Source: DATKMS01 sp035541735 (GTDB taxonomy: Bacteria > Desulfobacterota > Binatia > HRBIN30). From it: DNA of 64,000 bases. The notes beneath the pieces were generated by a model. It did not search any database. It was not told where the DNA came from and worked only from the letters and a program-made list of their open reading frames with translations. Shown here piece after piece: positions 1-11,466 of this stretch (position 1 is the stretch's first letter; every line of letters begins with the position of its first letter). The stretch is from NCBI GenBank assembly GCA_035541735.1, contig DATKMS010000266.1, positions 1 through 64,000 of the forward strand. Reading direction: 5' to 3'. Both the position numbers and the translations under genes were made by a program.

Positions 1-47
1 ACCTTGACTTCACGGCGGCGCGGCGGCACCTTCGCCGTCGGTCCGCC

Positions 48-2891
<2,844 letters not shown>

Positions 2892-2894
2892 GCC

Positions 2895-2940
2895 TTGACT
2901 CGGCACCCAGCCACCTATATTAGACTCACTAGGTCTGAAT
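2895..2940 (+). promoter_or_regulatory. Promoter with IscR/Rrf2-like operator upstream of iscS
   Basis: Between uvrA and iscS lie TTGACT (2895-2900) and TATATT (2916-2921), a -35/-10-like pair with a short 15-bp spacer. The -10 side runs into an imperfect inverted repeat, TTAGAC (2920-2925), a 7-bp centre, then GTCTGAA (2933-2939). An AGAC...GTCT core flanked by A/T resembles sites of the IscR branch of the Rrf2 family. Since an Rrf2 gene ends this operon, autorepression is the natural reading. The bases are visible; binding is inferred. Confidence 0.45.
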
Positions 2941-2993
2941 TGCCGTAGGGGTGGGCAGGGCCACGACCTCAGGCGGCACACGAGGAGGATGCA

Positions 2994-4211
2994 ATGGGTC
3001 GGGTAGTCTATATGGACAATCACGCCACGACGCCCGTGGACCCACGGGTTTTGGAGGCGATGCTGCCCTACTTCACGGAGAAGTTTGGCAACGCTGCCAG
3101 CCGCAATCACCAGTTCGGCTGGGATGCGGAAGCGGCCGTCGATCGTGCGCGCGAGCAGATTGCCCACCTGATTAACGCCAAACCCAAGGAAGTCATTTTT
3201 ACCAGCGGTGCTACCGAATCTGACAACCTGGCAGTAAAGGGCGTCGTCGAGTTCTACAAGGACAAGGGCAACCACGTCATCACCGCGGTCACCGAGCACA
3301 AGGCGATCCTCGATACCTGCAAGGCGCTGGAGCGCGCCGGCAAGGCGCAAGTAACCTACCTTCGGGTTGACAAAGCTGGCGTCATCGACCCTGACGACGT
3401 GCGCAAAGCGATCACCGACAAGACCATCCTCATTTCCATCATGTATGCCAACAACGAGATCGGCTCGATCCACCCGCTGCGCGAGATCGGCAAGCTGGCC
3501 AAAGAGAAGGGCATCGTGTTCCATAGCGACGCCACCCAGGGTGTCGGCAAGATCCCGACCGACGTCGAGGCCCTGGGCATCGACCTGATGTCATTGAGCG
3601 CCCACAAGATCTACGGGCCAAAGGGCTGTGGTGCGTTGTACGTGCGCTCCAAAGGACCGCGGGTGCGTCTCACCCCGCAGATGGACGGCGGCGGTCACGA
3701 GCGTGGCATGCGCTCCGGTACGCTGAACGTGCCGGGCATCGTCGGACTGGGAAAGGCCTGTGAGCTGTGCGGCGCAGAAATGGAGACCGAAGCCGGCCGG
3801 ACTATCGAGCTGCGCGAGCGGCTCCGGAACGGGATTTTCGCGCAACTCGACGAGGTGTACCTCAACGGCCATCCAACCAATCGGCTACCGGGCAACCTCA
3901 ACGTGAGTTTTGCCTTCGTTGAAGGTGAGTCGCTGCTGATGGGGTTGAAGGATATCGCGGTGTCCTCGGGGTCAGCCTGCACATCGGCGACGCTGGAGCC
4001 TTCGTATGTACTCAAGGCGTTGGGTGTGGGTGAAGATCTGGCGCACACGTCGATCCGCTTCGGTCTCGGTCGCTTCAACACCGCGGAGGAGGTCGACTAC
4101 GTGATCGAGCGGGTGGTGCACGAGGTCCGCCGCCTGCGCGACATGTCGCCTTTGTACGAGATGGCCAAGGAAGGCGTCGATCTCAAATCGTACCACTGGG
4201 CCCGCGACTAA
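2994..4211 (+). CDS. iscS: Cysteine desulfurase IscS
   Basis: PLP enzyme that takes sulfur from L-cysteine and passes it as persulfide to IscU. The 405-aa length matches E. coli IscS (404). Visible are the N-terminal DNHATTPVD segment, the PLP lysine in SAHKIYGPKG (Lys205) and the mobile-loop cysteine in SGSACTSATLEPSYVL (Cys329), which is the group I (IscS/NifS) arrangement. The start ATG follows a strong GAGGAGG ribosome site. It is the first gene of the ISC operon; iscU follows after about 30 bp. NifS is an alternative name, but the hscBA/iscX context makes IscS the better call. Confidence 0.97.
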   Translation: MGRVVYMDNHATTPVDPRVLEAMLPYFTEKFGNAASRNHQFGWDAEAAVDRAREQIAHLINAKPKEVIFTSGATESDNLAVKGVVEFYKDKGNHVITAVTEHKAILDTCKALERAGKAQVTYLRVDKAGVIDPDDVRKAITDKTILISIMYANNEIGSIHPLREIGKLAKEKGIVFHSDATQGVGKIPTDVEALGIDLMSLSAHKIYGPKGCGALYVRSKGPRVRLTPQMDGGGHERGMRSGTLNVPGIVGLGKACELCGAEMETEAGRTIELRERLRNGIFAQLDEVYLNGHPTNRLPGNLNVSFAFVEGESLLMGLKDIAVSSGSACTSATLEPSYVLKALGVGEDLAHTSIRFGLGRFNTAEEVDYVIERVVHEVRRLRDMSPLYEMAKEGVDLKSYHWARD

Positions 4212-4243
4212 GAGCGTCCAAGGGGAATCGAGAGGAGGCTTCT

Positions 4244-4663
4244 ATGGCATACAGCGACAAGGTGCTGGATCACTACGAGAACCCGCGCAACGTTGGTTCC
4301 TTCGCCAAGAACGAAGAGAACGTGGGCACGGGCGTGGTAGGTGCGCCGGAGTGCGGCGACGTGATGAAGCTGCAGCTGAAGATCAACGATGCGGGAGTGA
4401 TCGAGGACGCGCGCTTCAAGACATTCGGCTGCGGCAGCGCCATCGCCAGCTCCAGCTACGTCACCGAGTTGGTGAAGGGCAAGACGCTGGATGACGCGCT
4501 GCAGATCAAGAACACACAGATCGTCGAAGAGTTGGCGTTGCCGCCGGTGAAAATCCATTGTTCCGTGCTTGCCGAAGACGCCATCAAAGCGGCGATCAAC
4601 GACTGGAAGAAGCGCAAGGGCGAGGCATCTGCCGAACCAGGCAAGGCGGCTGCGAATCAGTAG
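4244..4663 (+). CDS. iscU: Iron-sulfur cluster scaffold IscU
   Basis: Scaffold on which [2Fe-2S] clusters are built from IscS sulfur and then handed on by HscA/HscB. All ligand residues are present: Cys37 in GAPECGD, Asp39, Cys63 in FGCGSA, and His105/Cys106 in KIHCS. LPPVK, the HscA recognition motif, is at residues 99-103, which ties this gene to the hscBA pair downstream. Length is 139 aa against about 128 in E. coli, with a short Lys/Glu/Ala-rich C-terminal tail. It has a strong GAGGAGG ribosome site. Confidence 0.97.
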   Translation: MAYSDKVLDHYENPRNVGSFAKNEENVGTGVVGAPECGDVMKLQLKINDAGVIEDARFKTFGCGSAIASSSYVTELVKGKTLDDALQIKNTQIVEELALPPVKIHCSVLAEDAIKAAINDWKKRKGEASAEPGKAAANQ

Positions 4664-4674
4664 GAGGGTCCCAC

Positions 4675-4998
4675 GTGGCGATTACCCTCTCCGAGAATGC
4701 CGCAGCCAAAATCCGCGCGTTGCTCGCGGCGCAACAGAAGGAGGCCAGCGGCCTACGAGTGAAGGTCGTCGGCGGCGGGTGTTCTGGCTTGCAGTACAAG
4801 ATGGATCTCGATGTCGAGCGCCCCGGTGACAAGGTCTTCGGCACCGACGACGCGAAGCTGCTCGTCGATCGCAAGAGCTTCCTTTACTTGAACGGCACTG
4901 AGTTGGACTACAACGAAGGCTTGATGCAGTCCGGCTTCTCCCTCCACAACCCAAACGTCAAGCGGTCATGCGGCTGCGGGGCCTCGTTCACGGTGTAG
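4675..4998 (+). CDS. iscA: A-type iron-sulfur carrier IscA
   Basis: A-type carrier (107 aa) that moves Fe-S clusters to target proteins. The three conserved cysteines are visible: Cys36 in GGGCSGLQY, and Cys99 and Cys101 in the C-terminal SCGCGASF. I place the start at GTG 4675, just after a TAGGAGG ribosome site that includes the iscU stop codon; this gives the canonical N-terminus MAITLSENAAAKI. An upstream in-frame ATG at 4558 would lie inside iscU and add non-homologous residues. ErpA is the closest alternative; position after iscU favours IscA. Confidence 0.95.
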   Translation: MAITLSENAAAKIRALLAAQQKEASGLRVKVVGGGCSGLQYKMDLDVERPGDKVFGTDDAKLLVDRKSFLYLNGTELDYNEGLMQSGFSLHNPNVKRSCGCGASFTV

Positions 4999-5010
4999 GA
5001 CGCGATCGAC

Positions 5011-5706
5011 ATGGGCTCAACCCCGGCTTCGGCCGCGCAGCGGAGCGGAGCGGTGTGGCCCGCAGGGGAGCCGCTGAGTTGCTGGCAGTGCGGCGCCGAC
5101 CGCGCCAGCAATCTCTTCTGTCCGCGCTGCGCTGCCATTCAACCGATTCCCGACGGCGCTGACTATTTCCAGGTTCTCGGTGTCCCCCGACGACTGTTGC
5201 AGGATCGCGACGCACTGCACCAGCGCTTTTACGAGCTGCATCGGCAGTGGCACCCAGACCGCTATCAAACCGGTCCCCAGGGAGCGCGCTCCGCCAGCTT
5301 GCGCAATACCGCCGCGGTGAATCGCGCCTACAGCACGCTGCGCGATCCTGTGGGGCGCGGCGAGTACTGGCTGACCTTGCAGGGGGAGACCCTTGGGGCG
5401 AAAAACAACCGCGTGCCGCCCGAACTGGCGGAGCTGGTGTTCGAGGTGCAGGAGAAGCTCGACGAGCTCCGCGCAGCCCGTGGCGGGAAGAGCGCGGCGG
5501 ATCTGCAGCGCGAGGTTGCGGAGGTGCACGCCGAGCTGCTGCGGGGCCAGGCCGCGCTTCTCGAGCAGCTCGACGAGAACTTCAGACGCTGGGACGCGGG
5601 CGCGGCGGAACCCGCAACCCTCAAGCGCGAACTCAAGACCACGCTGTCGGCGTTGGCATACCTGCGCAGACTCATCCACGACGTCGAGAAGGAATTGGAA
5701 GCCTGA
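5011..5706 (+). CDS. hscB: Co-chaperone HscB with N-terminal zinc motif
   Basis: J-domain co-chaperone that brings IscU to HscA and stimulates its ATPase. The J-domain carries the HPD tripeptide (HRQWHPDRY) and is followed by a C-terminal helical IscU-binding region with EVQEKLDELR-type repeats. Ahead of the J-domain sit two CxxC pairs (Cys24/Cys27 and Cys37/Cys40), a likely zinc knuckle. Such an N-terminal zinc module is known from eukaryotic HSC20 and is absent from E. coli HscB. Length is 231 aa against 171. The stop overlaps the hscA start by one base, so translation is probably coupled. Confidence 0.92.
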   Translation: MGSTPASAAQRSGAVWPAGEPLSCWQCGADRASNLFCPRCAAIQPIPDGADYFQVLGVPRRLLQDRDALHQRFYELHRQWHPDRYQTGPQGARSASLRNTAAVNRAYSTLRDPVGRGEYWLTLQGETLGAKNNRVPPELAELVFEVQEKLDELRAARGGKSAADLQREVAEVHAELLRGQAALLEQLDENFRRWDAGAAEPATLKRELKTTLSALAYLRRLIHDVEKELEA

Positions 5707-7508
5707 TGGAGCGCATCTTCGGCATCGACCTGGGGACAACCAACAGCCTGATCGCCTACTCCGACGGCGGCACGCCCCGCGTCATACCCGACCCGGACAC
5801 GGGGTCGCCGCTGTTGCCCTCCGTCGTCGCATTCCCGAGTGCAACCGAGATCGTCGTGGGTGCACGCGCCAAGGCGCTGGCGGCAACGCAACCGCTCACG
5901 ACCATCGCATCGGTGAAGCGCTTCATGGGACTCGGCATGGAACACGTAACCGCCGCGGACCGCGCACACTACGCGTTCGCCACGGGCGACGGCATCGTGC
6001 GCTTCCGCATCCACGGCCGCGACTACACGCCGCCCGAGATCTCGGCCCTGATCTTGACGGAACTCAAGCATCGCGCCGCGGCCGGCTGCGGTGAGGAGGT
6101 GCGCAAGGTGGTGATCACCGTGCCGGCCTACTTCAACGACAGCCAGCGGCAAGCGACACGCGACGCCGGGCGCCTGGCCGGGTTCGAGGTGTTGCGCCTC
6201 GTCAACGAGCCCACCGCGGCCTCACTGGCCTACGGCCTCGACAAGCGGAATCAGGGGTTCATCGCCGTCTACGACCTCGGCGGCGGGACCTTCGACATCT
6301 CGATCCTCAAGTTGCACGAAGGGATCTTCGAGGTTCTGGCGACCAATGGCGACACGCGGCTCGGTGGCGACGACATCGACCGCCGCATTGCCGAGCTACT
6401 GCTGGCCGAGGTGCCCGCTGATTTGCGCGGCGACCCCACGGTCGTCAGCCAGGCGACCGCCGCGGCGGAGGCTGCGAAAATCCGACTCACCGATGCGCAC
6501 GCGACTGCGCTGGAGCTGCACAACGGTTCCGTTCACGTCGTGTGCCAGCTGACCCGCGGCGAGTTCGACGCGCTGATTGCGGACATTGTCGAGCGCACCC
6601 TGATCCCCTGCCGCCAAGCGCTGAAAGATGCTGGCCTTGCCGCGACCGATCTCGATGAGGTGGTGCTCGTCGGCGGCTCGACGCGCGTGCCCTTGGTGCG
6701 GCGGCGTGTCGAAGAGATCTTCGGCCGCCGGCCGCATACTGAACTCGATCCCGAGGAGGTCGTGGCGCTGGGTGCCGCCGTCCAAGCGGGTGTGCTGTCC
6801 GGCGGGCACCGCGACATGCTGCTCTTGGACGTCGTTCCATTGTCGCTCGGCATTGAAACCATGGGCGGCGTCATGGAGCGCATCATCGAGCGCAACACCA
6901 CCATCCCAACGACTGTGAAGCAAGTGTTCACCACCTTCGTCGACAACCAGACCGCGGTCGATTTCCACGTCCTGCAGGGGGAGCGGGAGCTGGCCAAGGA
7001 CAACCGCAGCCTGGCGCGTTTCAAGCTGCGCGGCATCGAGCCGCAGCCGGCGGGCCTACCGCGCATCGAGGTGACGCTCATGATCGACGCCAACGGCATC
7101 CTCAACGTCACGGCGCGCGACGAACGCACCGGTCGCGAGCAGTCGATCGACGTCAAGCCGTCGTACGGCCTTGACGACGAGCACATCGAACGCATGCTGG
7201 AGGAGTCGATCGACCACGCCGAGGAAGACGTCAGCGCACGCTTGTTGATCGAGGCGCGCAACGATGCCGAGGCGCTGTTGCGCGCTGCCCGCAAGGCGTT
7301 GACTGGTTCCACCATCGGCGCCGACGAGCGTGCCGGGATCGACGCGGCCATCGCTCGGCTCGAGGCTGCCATGCATGCCACGGATTACAACCGCATCCGC
7401 GATCTGACGGACGAGCTCAATCAGGTGACCACGCCCCTGGCGCAGCGCATCATGGACGAGTCGATCAAGCAGGCCCTCGAGCAGAAGCGCGTCGAGGAGA
7501 TCGCCTAG
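5706..7508 (+). CDS. hscA: Hsp70-type chaperone HscA
   Basis: Specialised Hsp70 that, with HscB, releases clusters from IscU by binding its LPPVK motif. The 600-aa protein starts with the nucleotide-binding signature FGIDLGTTNSL, carries the phosphate-2 loop VYDLGGGTFDIS and adenosine motif VVLVGGSTRVPLV, and ends in a substrate-binding domain. The ATG overlaps the hscB TGA by one base, which fixes the start. Length is close to E. coli HscA (616), and the ISC context separates it from DnaK. Confidence 0.97.
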   Translation: MERIFGIDLGTTNSLIAYSDGGTPRVIPDPDTGSPLLPSVVAFPSATEIVVGARAKALAATQPLTTIASVKRFMGLGMEHVTAADRAHYAFATGDGIVRFRIHGRDYTPPEISALILTELKHRAAAGCGEEVRKVVITVPAYFNDSQRQATRDAGRLAGFEVLRLVNEPTAASLAYGLDKRNQGFIAVYDLGGGTFDISILKLHEGIFEVLATNGDTRLGGDDIDRRIAELLLAEVPADLRGDPTVVSQATAAAEAAKIRLTDAHATALELHNGSVHVVCQLTRGEFDALIADIVERTLIPCRQALKDAGLAATDLDEVVLVGGSTRVPLVRRRVEEIFGRRPHTELDPEEVVALGAAVQAGVLSGGHRDMLLLDVVPLSLGIETMGGVMERIIERNTTIPTTVKQVFTTFVDNQTAVDFHVLQGERELAKDNRSLARFKLRGIEPQPAGLPRIEVTLMIDANGILNVTARDERTGREQSIDVKPSYGLDDEHIERMLEESIDHAEEDVSARLLIEARNDAEALLRAARKALTGSTIGADERAGIDAAIARLEAAMHATDYNRIRDLTDELNQVTTPLAQRIMDESIKQALEQKRVEEIA

Positions 7509-7524
7509 GCATAGGAGGGCGCCG

Positions 7525-7737
7525 ATGGGACTGACCTGGGATGACAGTGAGAACATCGCGTTGCGGTTGATGGAGGAGCATCCCGACGTCAACCCTTTGC
7601 AGGTACGCTTCACCGACTTGCACCGTTGGGTCACCGAGATGGAGGATTTCGAGGACGATCCCAAGGCATCGAACGAGGGCAAACTCGAAGCCATACAGAT
7701 GGCGTGGCTCGAAGAGTACCGGGACCGGCAGAAATGA
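7525..7737 (+). CDS. iscX: IscX (YfhJ) small ISC accessory protein
   Basis: Small acidic protein (70 aa) that binds IscS and iron and tunes desulfurase activity. The sequence begins MGLTWDDSENIAL, continues with the typical HPDVNPLQVRFTDLHRWV segment and the acidic EDFEDDP patch, and ends in the family helix EAIQMAWLEEY. A good AGGAGGGCG ribosome site precedes ATG 7525. It follows hscA by 16 bp. In E. coli a ferredoxin gene (fdx) lies between hscA and iscX; none is present here. Confidence 0.94.
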   Translation: MGLTWDDSENIALRLMEEHPDVNPLQVRFTDLHRWVTEMEDFEDDPKASNEGKLEAIQMAWLEEYRDRQK

Positions 7738-7768
7738 CTCTGGACGCTACGCCGAGGAGGAGCCACAC

Positions 7769-8212
7769 GTGTCCGTGATGCAGGTCAGCCGCAAAGTCGA
7801 CTACGCCTTGCGGGCCATCATCTATCTTTCATTGCAGAAGGATGGCCGGCCCGTCCCGGTGAGCGAGATCGCCTCCAGTCGGCGCATTCCGCAAAAGTTC
7901 CTCGAGAAGATCATCAACAATCTCATTCGCAGCGGCTTGGTGCATTCGCACCGCGGTGCGCACGGGGGCTATACTCTCGCCCGCAGCCCCGAGCGGGTCT
8001 CGTTCCGCGACGTCATCGAGGCCGTCGAGGGACCGATCTCAATCAACGTTTGTGTGACGGAACGGCGTGACTGCTCGGTGCTTTCGAGCTGTAATATGCA
8101 GCGCGTCTGGCAGGAGGGACAGCGCCGGATGCTGGAGTATTTCTCCGACACCACATTAGCCGATCTGCTGCCCTCGTTCGCGGTGAATAATCACGAGAAG
8201 GTGGCCGTCTAA
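7769..8212 (+). CDS. iscR: Rrf2 family regulator (IscR-like)
   Basis: Winged-helix transcription factor, 147 aa. The N-terminus (VSRKVDYALRAIIYLS) and the HTH segment SEIASSRRIPQKFLEKII are typical of Rrf2. Three cysteines lie in the cluster-binding loop as C-x6-C-x5-C (CVTERRDC then SVLSSC), close to the C-x5-C-x5-C of IscR, so it probably senses an Fe-S cluster. It ends the ISC operon instead of leading it as in E. coli. GTG 7769 follows GAGGAGG; an in-frame ATG three codons later is an alternative. Its likely target is the operator upstream of iscS. Confidence 0.85.
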   Translation: MSVMQVSRKVDYALRAIIYLSLQKDGRPVPVSEIASSRRIPQKFLEKIINNLIRSGLVHSHRGAHGGYTLARSPERVSFRDVIEAVEGPISINVCVTERRDCSVLSSCNMQRVWQEGQRRMLEYFSDTTLADLLPSFAVNNHEKVAV

Positions 8213-8239
8213 CCGGTGCTTCGCTAAGGAGCAAGTCCG

Positions 8240-8668
8240 ATGCGTGATACGATTGTCAGTGACACCTTCGCTCACCTGCTGCAGCCCGATACCCTGCTGC
8301 CGTCGCAGTATTTCGCCGCCCTGAAACGTAAGGGGCAGCATGAACCTGAACGGCGGCTGGCGATTGCCGTCCTGCAGGATGCCGTCGATTGCTACAAGAA
8401 ACATCTGGGTGCACGCGACCGCAAGGCGCGCCAGCTGTTTCTCGACGCCGAGGAATGGATCATGTCAGACGACCGCAGCTGGCCGTTCTCTTTCGAGAAC
8501 GTCTGTGACCTGCTGCAGATCAACCCGGCGTACTTGCGACGAGGTCTTGGGGTGTGGAAAGAGCGGCAGCTCAGCGCCTCCCCCGATCGCAAGGTGATCC
8601 CCTTGATGCCGCTGGCATCGACTGGGACCGAATTACCCCCCGCGAACCGTAAAGTCGGTGCGCGGTAG
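8240..8668 (+). CDS. Conserved hypothetical protein after the isc operon
   Basis: A 142-aa protein with no recognised catalytic motif or signal peptide. The central part, with EEWIMSDDRSWPFSFENVC then a YLRRGLGVWKERQ-like helix, reads as a small helical domain; similar segments occur in deltaproteobacterial hypothetical proteins as I recall. The C-terminal 35 residues look disordered. It starts 27 bp after the Rrf2 gene with an AAGGAGCA ribosome site and sits before the operon terminator, so it is probably co-transcribed with isc genes. Function unknown. Confidence 0.75.
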   Translation: MRDTIVSDTFAHLLQPDTLLPSQYFAALKRKGQHEPERRLAIAVLQDAVDCYKKHLGARDRKARQLFLDAEEWIMSDDRSWPFSFENVCDLLQINPAYLRRGLGVWKERQLSASPDRKVIPLMPLASTGTELPPANRKVGAR

Positions 8669-8690
8669 AGACCACCCCTTCACTCTGCAT

Positions 8691-8728
8691 CGCAGGGCGG
8701 TGGCTGGTGCCCACCGCCCTGCGTGTTT
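8691..8728 (+). terminator. Strong hairpin terminator closing the isc operon
   Basis: A perfect 13-bp stem, CGCAGGGCGGTGG (8691-8703) with CCACCGCCCTGCG (8711-8723), closes a 7-nt loop and is followed by TGTTT. It sits 22 bp after the last rightward gene and just before the end of the leftward gamma-glutamyltransferase gene. The T-tract is short, but the stem could stop transcription from both sides. Confidence 0.75.
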
Positions 8729-8736
8729 CCGGGGTT

Positions 8737-10368
8737 TCAGAAGCCGACGGCACTCCCGTCCTTGCGATGGTCCGAGCCGCCCCACAGGCAGCCGGTAACC
8801 GGATCGACCATGATGCCCTGGCCGCCGCCAAAGCCGCCGCGGGCCAACGCCGCTTCCCCGCCCAGTACGTCATGGCCCAGGCGTGCCAGCTCCGAGTGTA
8901 GCGTCCCGTCCTCCGTCTCCAGTGCGACGCGATCGGCATCGAGGTAGTGGAAACGCGGGTAATCGAGCGCTTCCTGAATGTTGAGGTGGTAGTCGACCAG
9001 GTTGGAGACCACCTGGACGTGCCCCTGCGGCTGCACGTCGCCGCCCATCACGCCGAACGACACAATCGGGCGCCCGTCGTGGCACAACATCGCCGGGATA
9101 ATCGTGTGGAAAGGACGCTTGCGGGGCCCCAGACAGTTCGGGTGTTGCGGATCGACGACGAAGCCAAAGCCGCGGTTCTGCAGCACGATGCCAGTGTCTC
9201 CGGCCACCATGCCGGAACCGAAAGGCATGAACAGGCTGTTGATCAGTGACACGATGTTCCCCGAGCTGTCGGCCGCAGTGAGATAGACGGTATCATTTCC
9301 CAGCTTCACCTTGCCGGGCGCCGGTCGCTTCAGCGCCTTCTGCAGGCTGATCAACGCGGCGCGGCCATGCGCGTAATCCTTCGACAGCAGCTCGCCCGTC
9401 GGCACGACGGCGTGCTCGGGATCGGCGATGTAGCGATTGCGGTCCGCGAAGGCGAGCTTCACAGCCTCGATGCGCAGATGCACGCTCTGCGTCGAGCCGA
9501 CTGCATACGAAGCCATGTCGAAGTTCTCGAGAACGTTGAGTGCAATCAGCGCCGTGAGCCCTTGCCCATTCGGTGGCATCTCGTAGAGCTGGTAGCCGCG
9601 GTACTCGGTACTGATCGGGTCGTCGATCCATGTGGACCGGTGTTCGGCGAAGTCCGCCAGACTGTGCACACCGCCGTTCGCCCGTGAGAACGCCACGATC
9701 TGCGCCGCGATCTCACCCCGATAGAAGGCGTCGGCACCACCGTCGGCGATGCGCTCCATGCTGCGCGCCAATGCGGGGACGCGAAACCATTCTCCGAGGC
9801 GCGGCGCTCGTCCGTCGGTGGTGAACGTGCGCACCGCGTCAGGATGCTGCAGCACGCCGAAGCGGACGATCAGATTCCACTGATGGGCGATGATCTCGCT
9901 CACTGCGAAGCCGTCGCGTGCGTAGGCGATTGCCGGCGCGAGGACCTCTCGGAGCGGCAGCGACCCGAACCGCCGCAGCGCCTCGTACCATGCATCGACG
10001 GCGCCGGGGATGGTTACCGGCAGCATTCCGTGTACGGGCATGTCGTTCAGCCCGCGGTCGCGCAGCGTATCGAGAGACAGACCGGCGGGCGAGCGCCCGC
10101 TGCCGTTGAGACCGACCAGCCGACCCTCTGTGGCGCTCCAGATGAGCATGAAGCAGTCGCCGCCGATACCCGTACTGAACGGTTCGACCACGCCCAGCAC
10201 CGCAGCCGCGCCGACGGCCGCATCGACCGCGTTGCCACCGCGCCGCAGCATCTCGACGCCGGCAGCCGATGCCAGTGGCTGGCTCGTGCAGACCATGCCG
10301 CCCCGCCCCAGCACCATGGAACGCTGACTGCGAAAGCCGCTCGACTCGTTACGCCGGGTCTGGAACAT
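8737..10368 (-). CDS. ggt: Gamma-glutamyltransferase family protein
   Basis: Ntn-hydrolase of the gamma-glutamyltranspeptidase family (543 aa), which cleaves gamma-glutamyl bonds of glutathione and related compounds. Visible are the N-terminal SQPLASAAGVEMLRRGGNAV block, the FSTGIGGDCFMLI block and the self-processing nucleophile Thr360 in GNDTVYLTAAD, followed by the small subunit with PFGSGMVAGDTG. No signal peptide is seen, unlike the classical periplasmic enzyme, so it resembles cytosolic YwrD-type members. Substrate is therefore uncertain. The leftward saccharopine-dehydrogenase-like gene ends 9 bp upstream of its start. Confidence 0.88.
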   Translation of the reverse strand: MFQTRRNESSGFRSQRSMVLGRGGMVCTSQPLASAAGVEMLRRGGNAVDAAVGAAAVLGVVEPFSTGIGGDCFMLIWSATEGRLVGLNGSGRSPAGLSLDTLRDRGLNDMPVHGMLPVTIPGAVDAWYEALRRFGSLPLREVLAPAIAYARDGFAVSEIIAHQWNLIVRFGVLQHPDAVRTFTTDGRAPRLGEWFRVPALARSMERIADGGADAFYRGEIAAQIVAFSRANGGVHSLADFAEHRSTWIDDPISTEYRGYQLYEMPPNGQGLTALIALNVLENFDMASYAVGSTQSVHLRIEAVKLAFADRNRYIADPEHAVVPTGELLSKDYAHGRAALISLQKALKRPAPGKVKLGNDTVYLTAADSSGNIVSLINSLFMPFGSGMVAGDTGIVLQNRGFGFVVDPQHPNCLGPRKRPFHTIIPAMLCHDGRPIVSFGVMGGDVQPQGHVQVVSNLVDYHLNIQEALDYPRFHYLDADRVALETEDGTLHSELARLGHDVLGGEAALARGGFGGGQGIMVDPVTGCLWGGSDHRKDGSAVGF

Positions 10369-10377
10369 CGGAGCAAC

Positions 10378-11466
10378 TCACGACTCAGCCTGATACGCAA
10401 GACCGAAGTCCTTCAAGTAGTCCAAGAACGGCCGCGGTTCGAACGCCGCCGCCGGTGGCAACACGCCCGACCGGTCGTACCCTTCTCGGCACATCAAAAC
10501 AGCCGCCTGTGCGGCGATCACCGCGGTCAGCCCGTACGGGTCGTGCCCGCGGACCAGCACGCGCCGCTGCCGGGCCCGGCCGCCGCACACCCCGCGCACG
10601 TCGACGGCGATGTGAAATGCGTCCTGCGCCCGCGTCTGCTCGTCCGGGCCGCCCGTGCCGCCGCCGAGCCAGTAGTTCACCAGGTGAGCGAGCGGCGTCC
10701 GAATCGCGGCGCGCACCGCGGGTACGGTCGCGGACAACAGGCGCGCCGTGATCGGCGGTACGCTGATGAACGTGCGGACGGCGCGGACGGACAGGTGGCG
10801 CGGAATGGTAATCACCTCGGCCGACGGGAAGCTCAGCGCCGTCACCCGCCCGACCGGTGCCGGGAACTCGACTTGCCGGGGCACTTTCGCCGGCGCTTCC
10901 TCCACCCACTTCCCGCCAATGTACGCATAGCCGCTGCTCTGCAGCATGCGCAGCATGGTGCGCTGCGTGCCCTGGCTGGCGTGGAACGGCGCGACATAGG
11001 TGACCTGCACGGCGGCGACGTCGTCGAATCCCTGGGCGCCAACGGCGGCGGCGCAGTCAGCGACGGCGACCTCGAAGGCCTGCGCCGAGACCACAGCCAC
11101 GCCCTGTTCGCGTGCCCAGGCGTCATGCGCCAACATGGCTTTCATGAACGGCTGCTCGCCGGTCGTATCGAGGTAGTGCACCCCGTTGCTGATCGCTGCG
11201 CGCACGACCGGTTCACCGTAGTCGATGAACGGCCCGGCGGTGTTGATGATCACGCGGCTGCGGGCGGCGAGGCGGTCCAGCGCGGCGTGGTCGCCCACAT
11301 CGGCCTCGAGGGTTTCAATTCCGCCCATCTCAACGGCCAGTCGCTGGAGCTTCTCGGGATTGCGGCCCGCCGCCAGCACCGCGATGCGGCGGCGGCGGAG
11401 CTCGCGGACGATCAGGCGGCCGGTGTATCCGGTTGCCCCCAAGACACTGATGCGCCGTGCCGCCAT
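10378..11466 (-). CDS. Saccharopine dehydrogenase-like NAD(P)-binding protein
   Basis: A 362-aa protein whose N-terminus has a Rossmann motif (VLGATGYTGRLIVREL) followed by NPEKLQRLA and the conserved VINTAGPFIDYGEPVVRA segment. This is the saccharopine-dehydrogenase/trans-acting enoyl reductase group, which includes proteins that reduce polyketide or isoprenoid double bonds. Real substrate unknown. I start it at ATG 11466, which puts the Rossmann strand at the N-terminus and leaves 94 bp to the divergent protease gene. A start at 11562 is possible but would overlap that gene's start codon. Confidence 0.8.
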   Translation of the reverse strand: MAARRISVLGATGYTGRLIVRELRRRRIAVLAAGRNPEKLQRLAVEMGGIETLEADVGDHAALDRLAARSRVIINTAGPFIDYGEPVVRAAISNGVHYLDTTGEQPFMKAMLAHDAWAREQGVAVVSAQAFEVAVADCAAAVGAQGFDDVAAVQVTYVAPFHASQGTQRTMLRMLQSSGYAYIGGKWVEEAPAKVPRQVEFPAPVGRVTALSFPSAEVITIPRHLSVRAVRTFISVPPITARLLSATVPAVRAAIRTPLAHLVNYWLGGGTGGPDEQTRAQDAFHIAVDVRGVCGGRARQRRVLVRGHDPYGLTAVIAAQAAVLMCREGYDRSGVLPPAAAFEPRPFLDYLKDFGLAYQAES

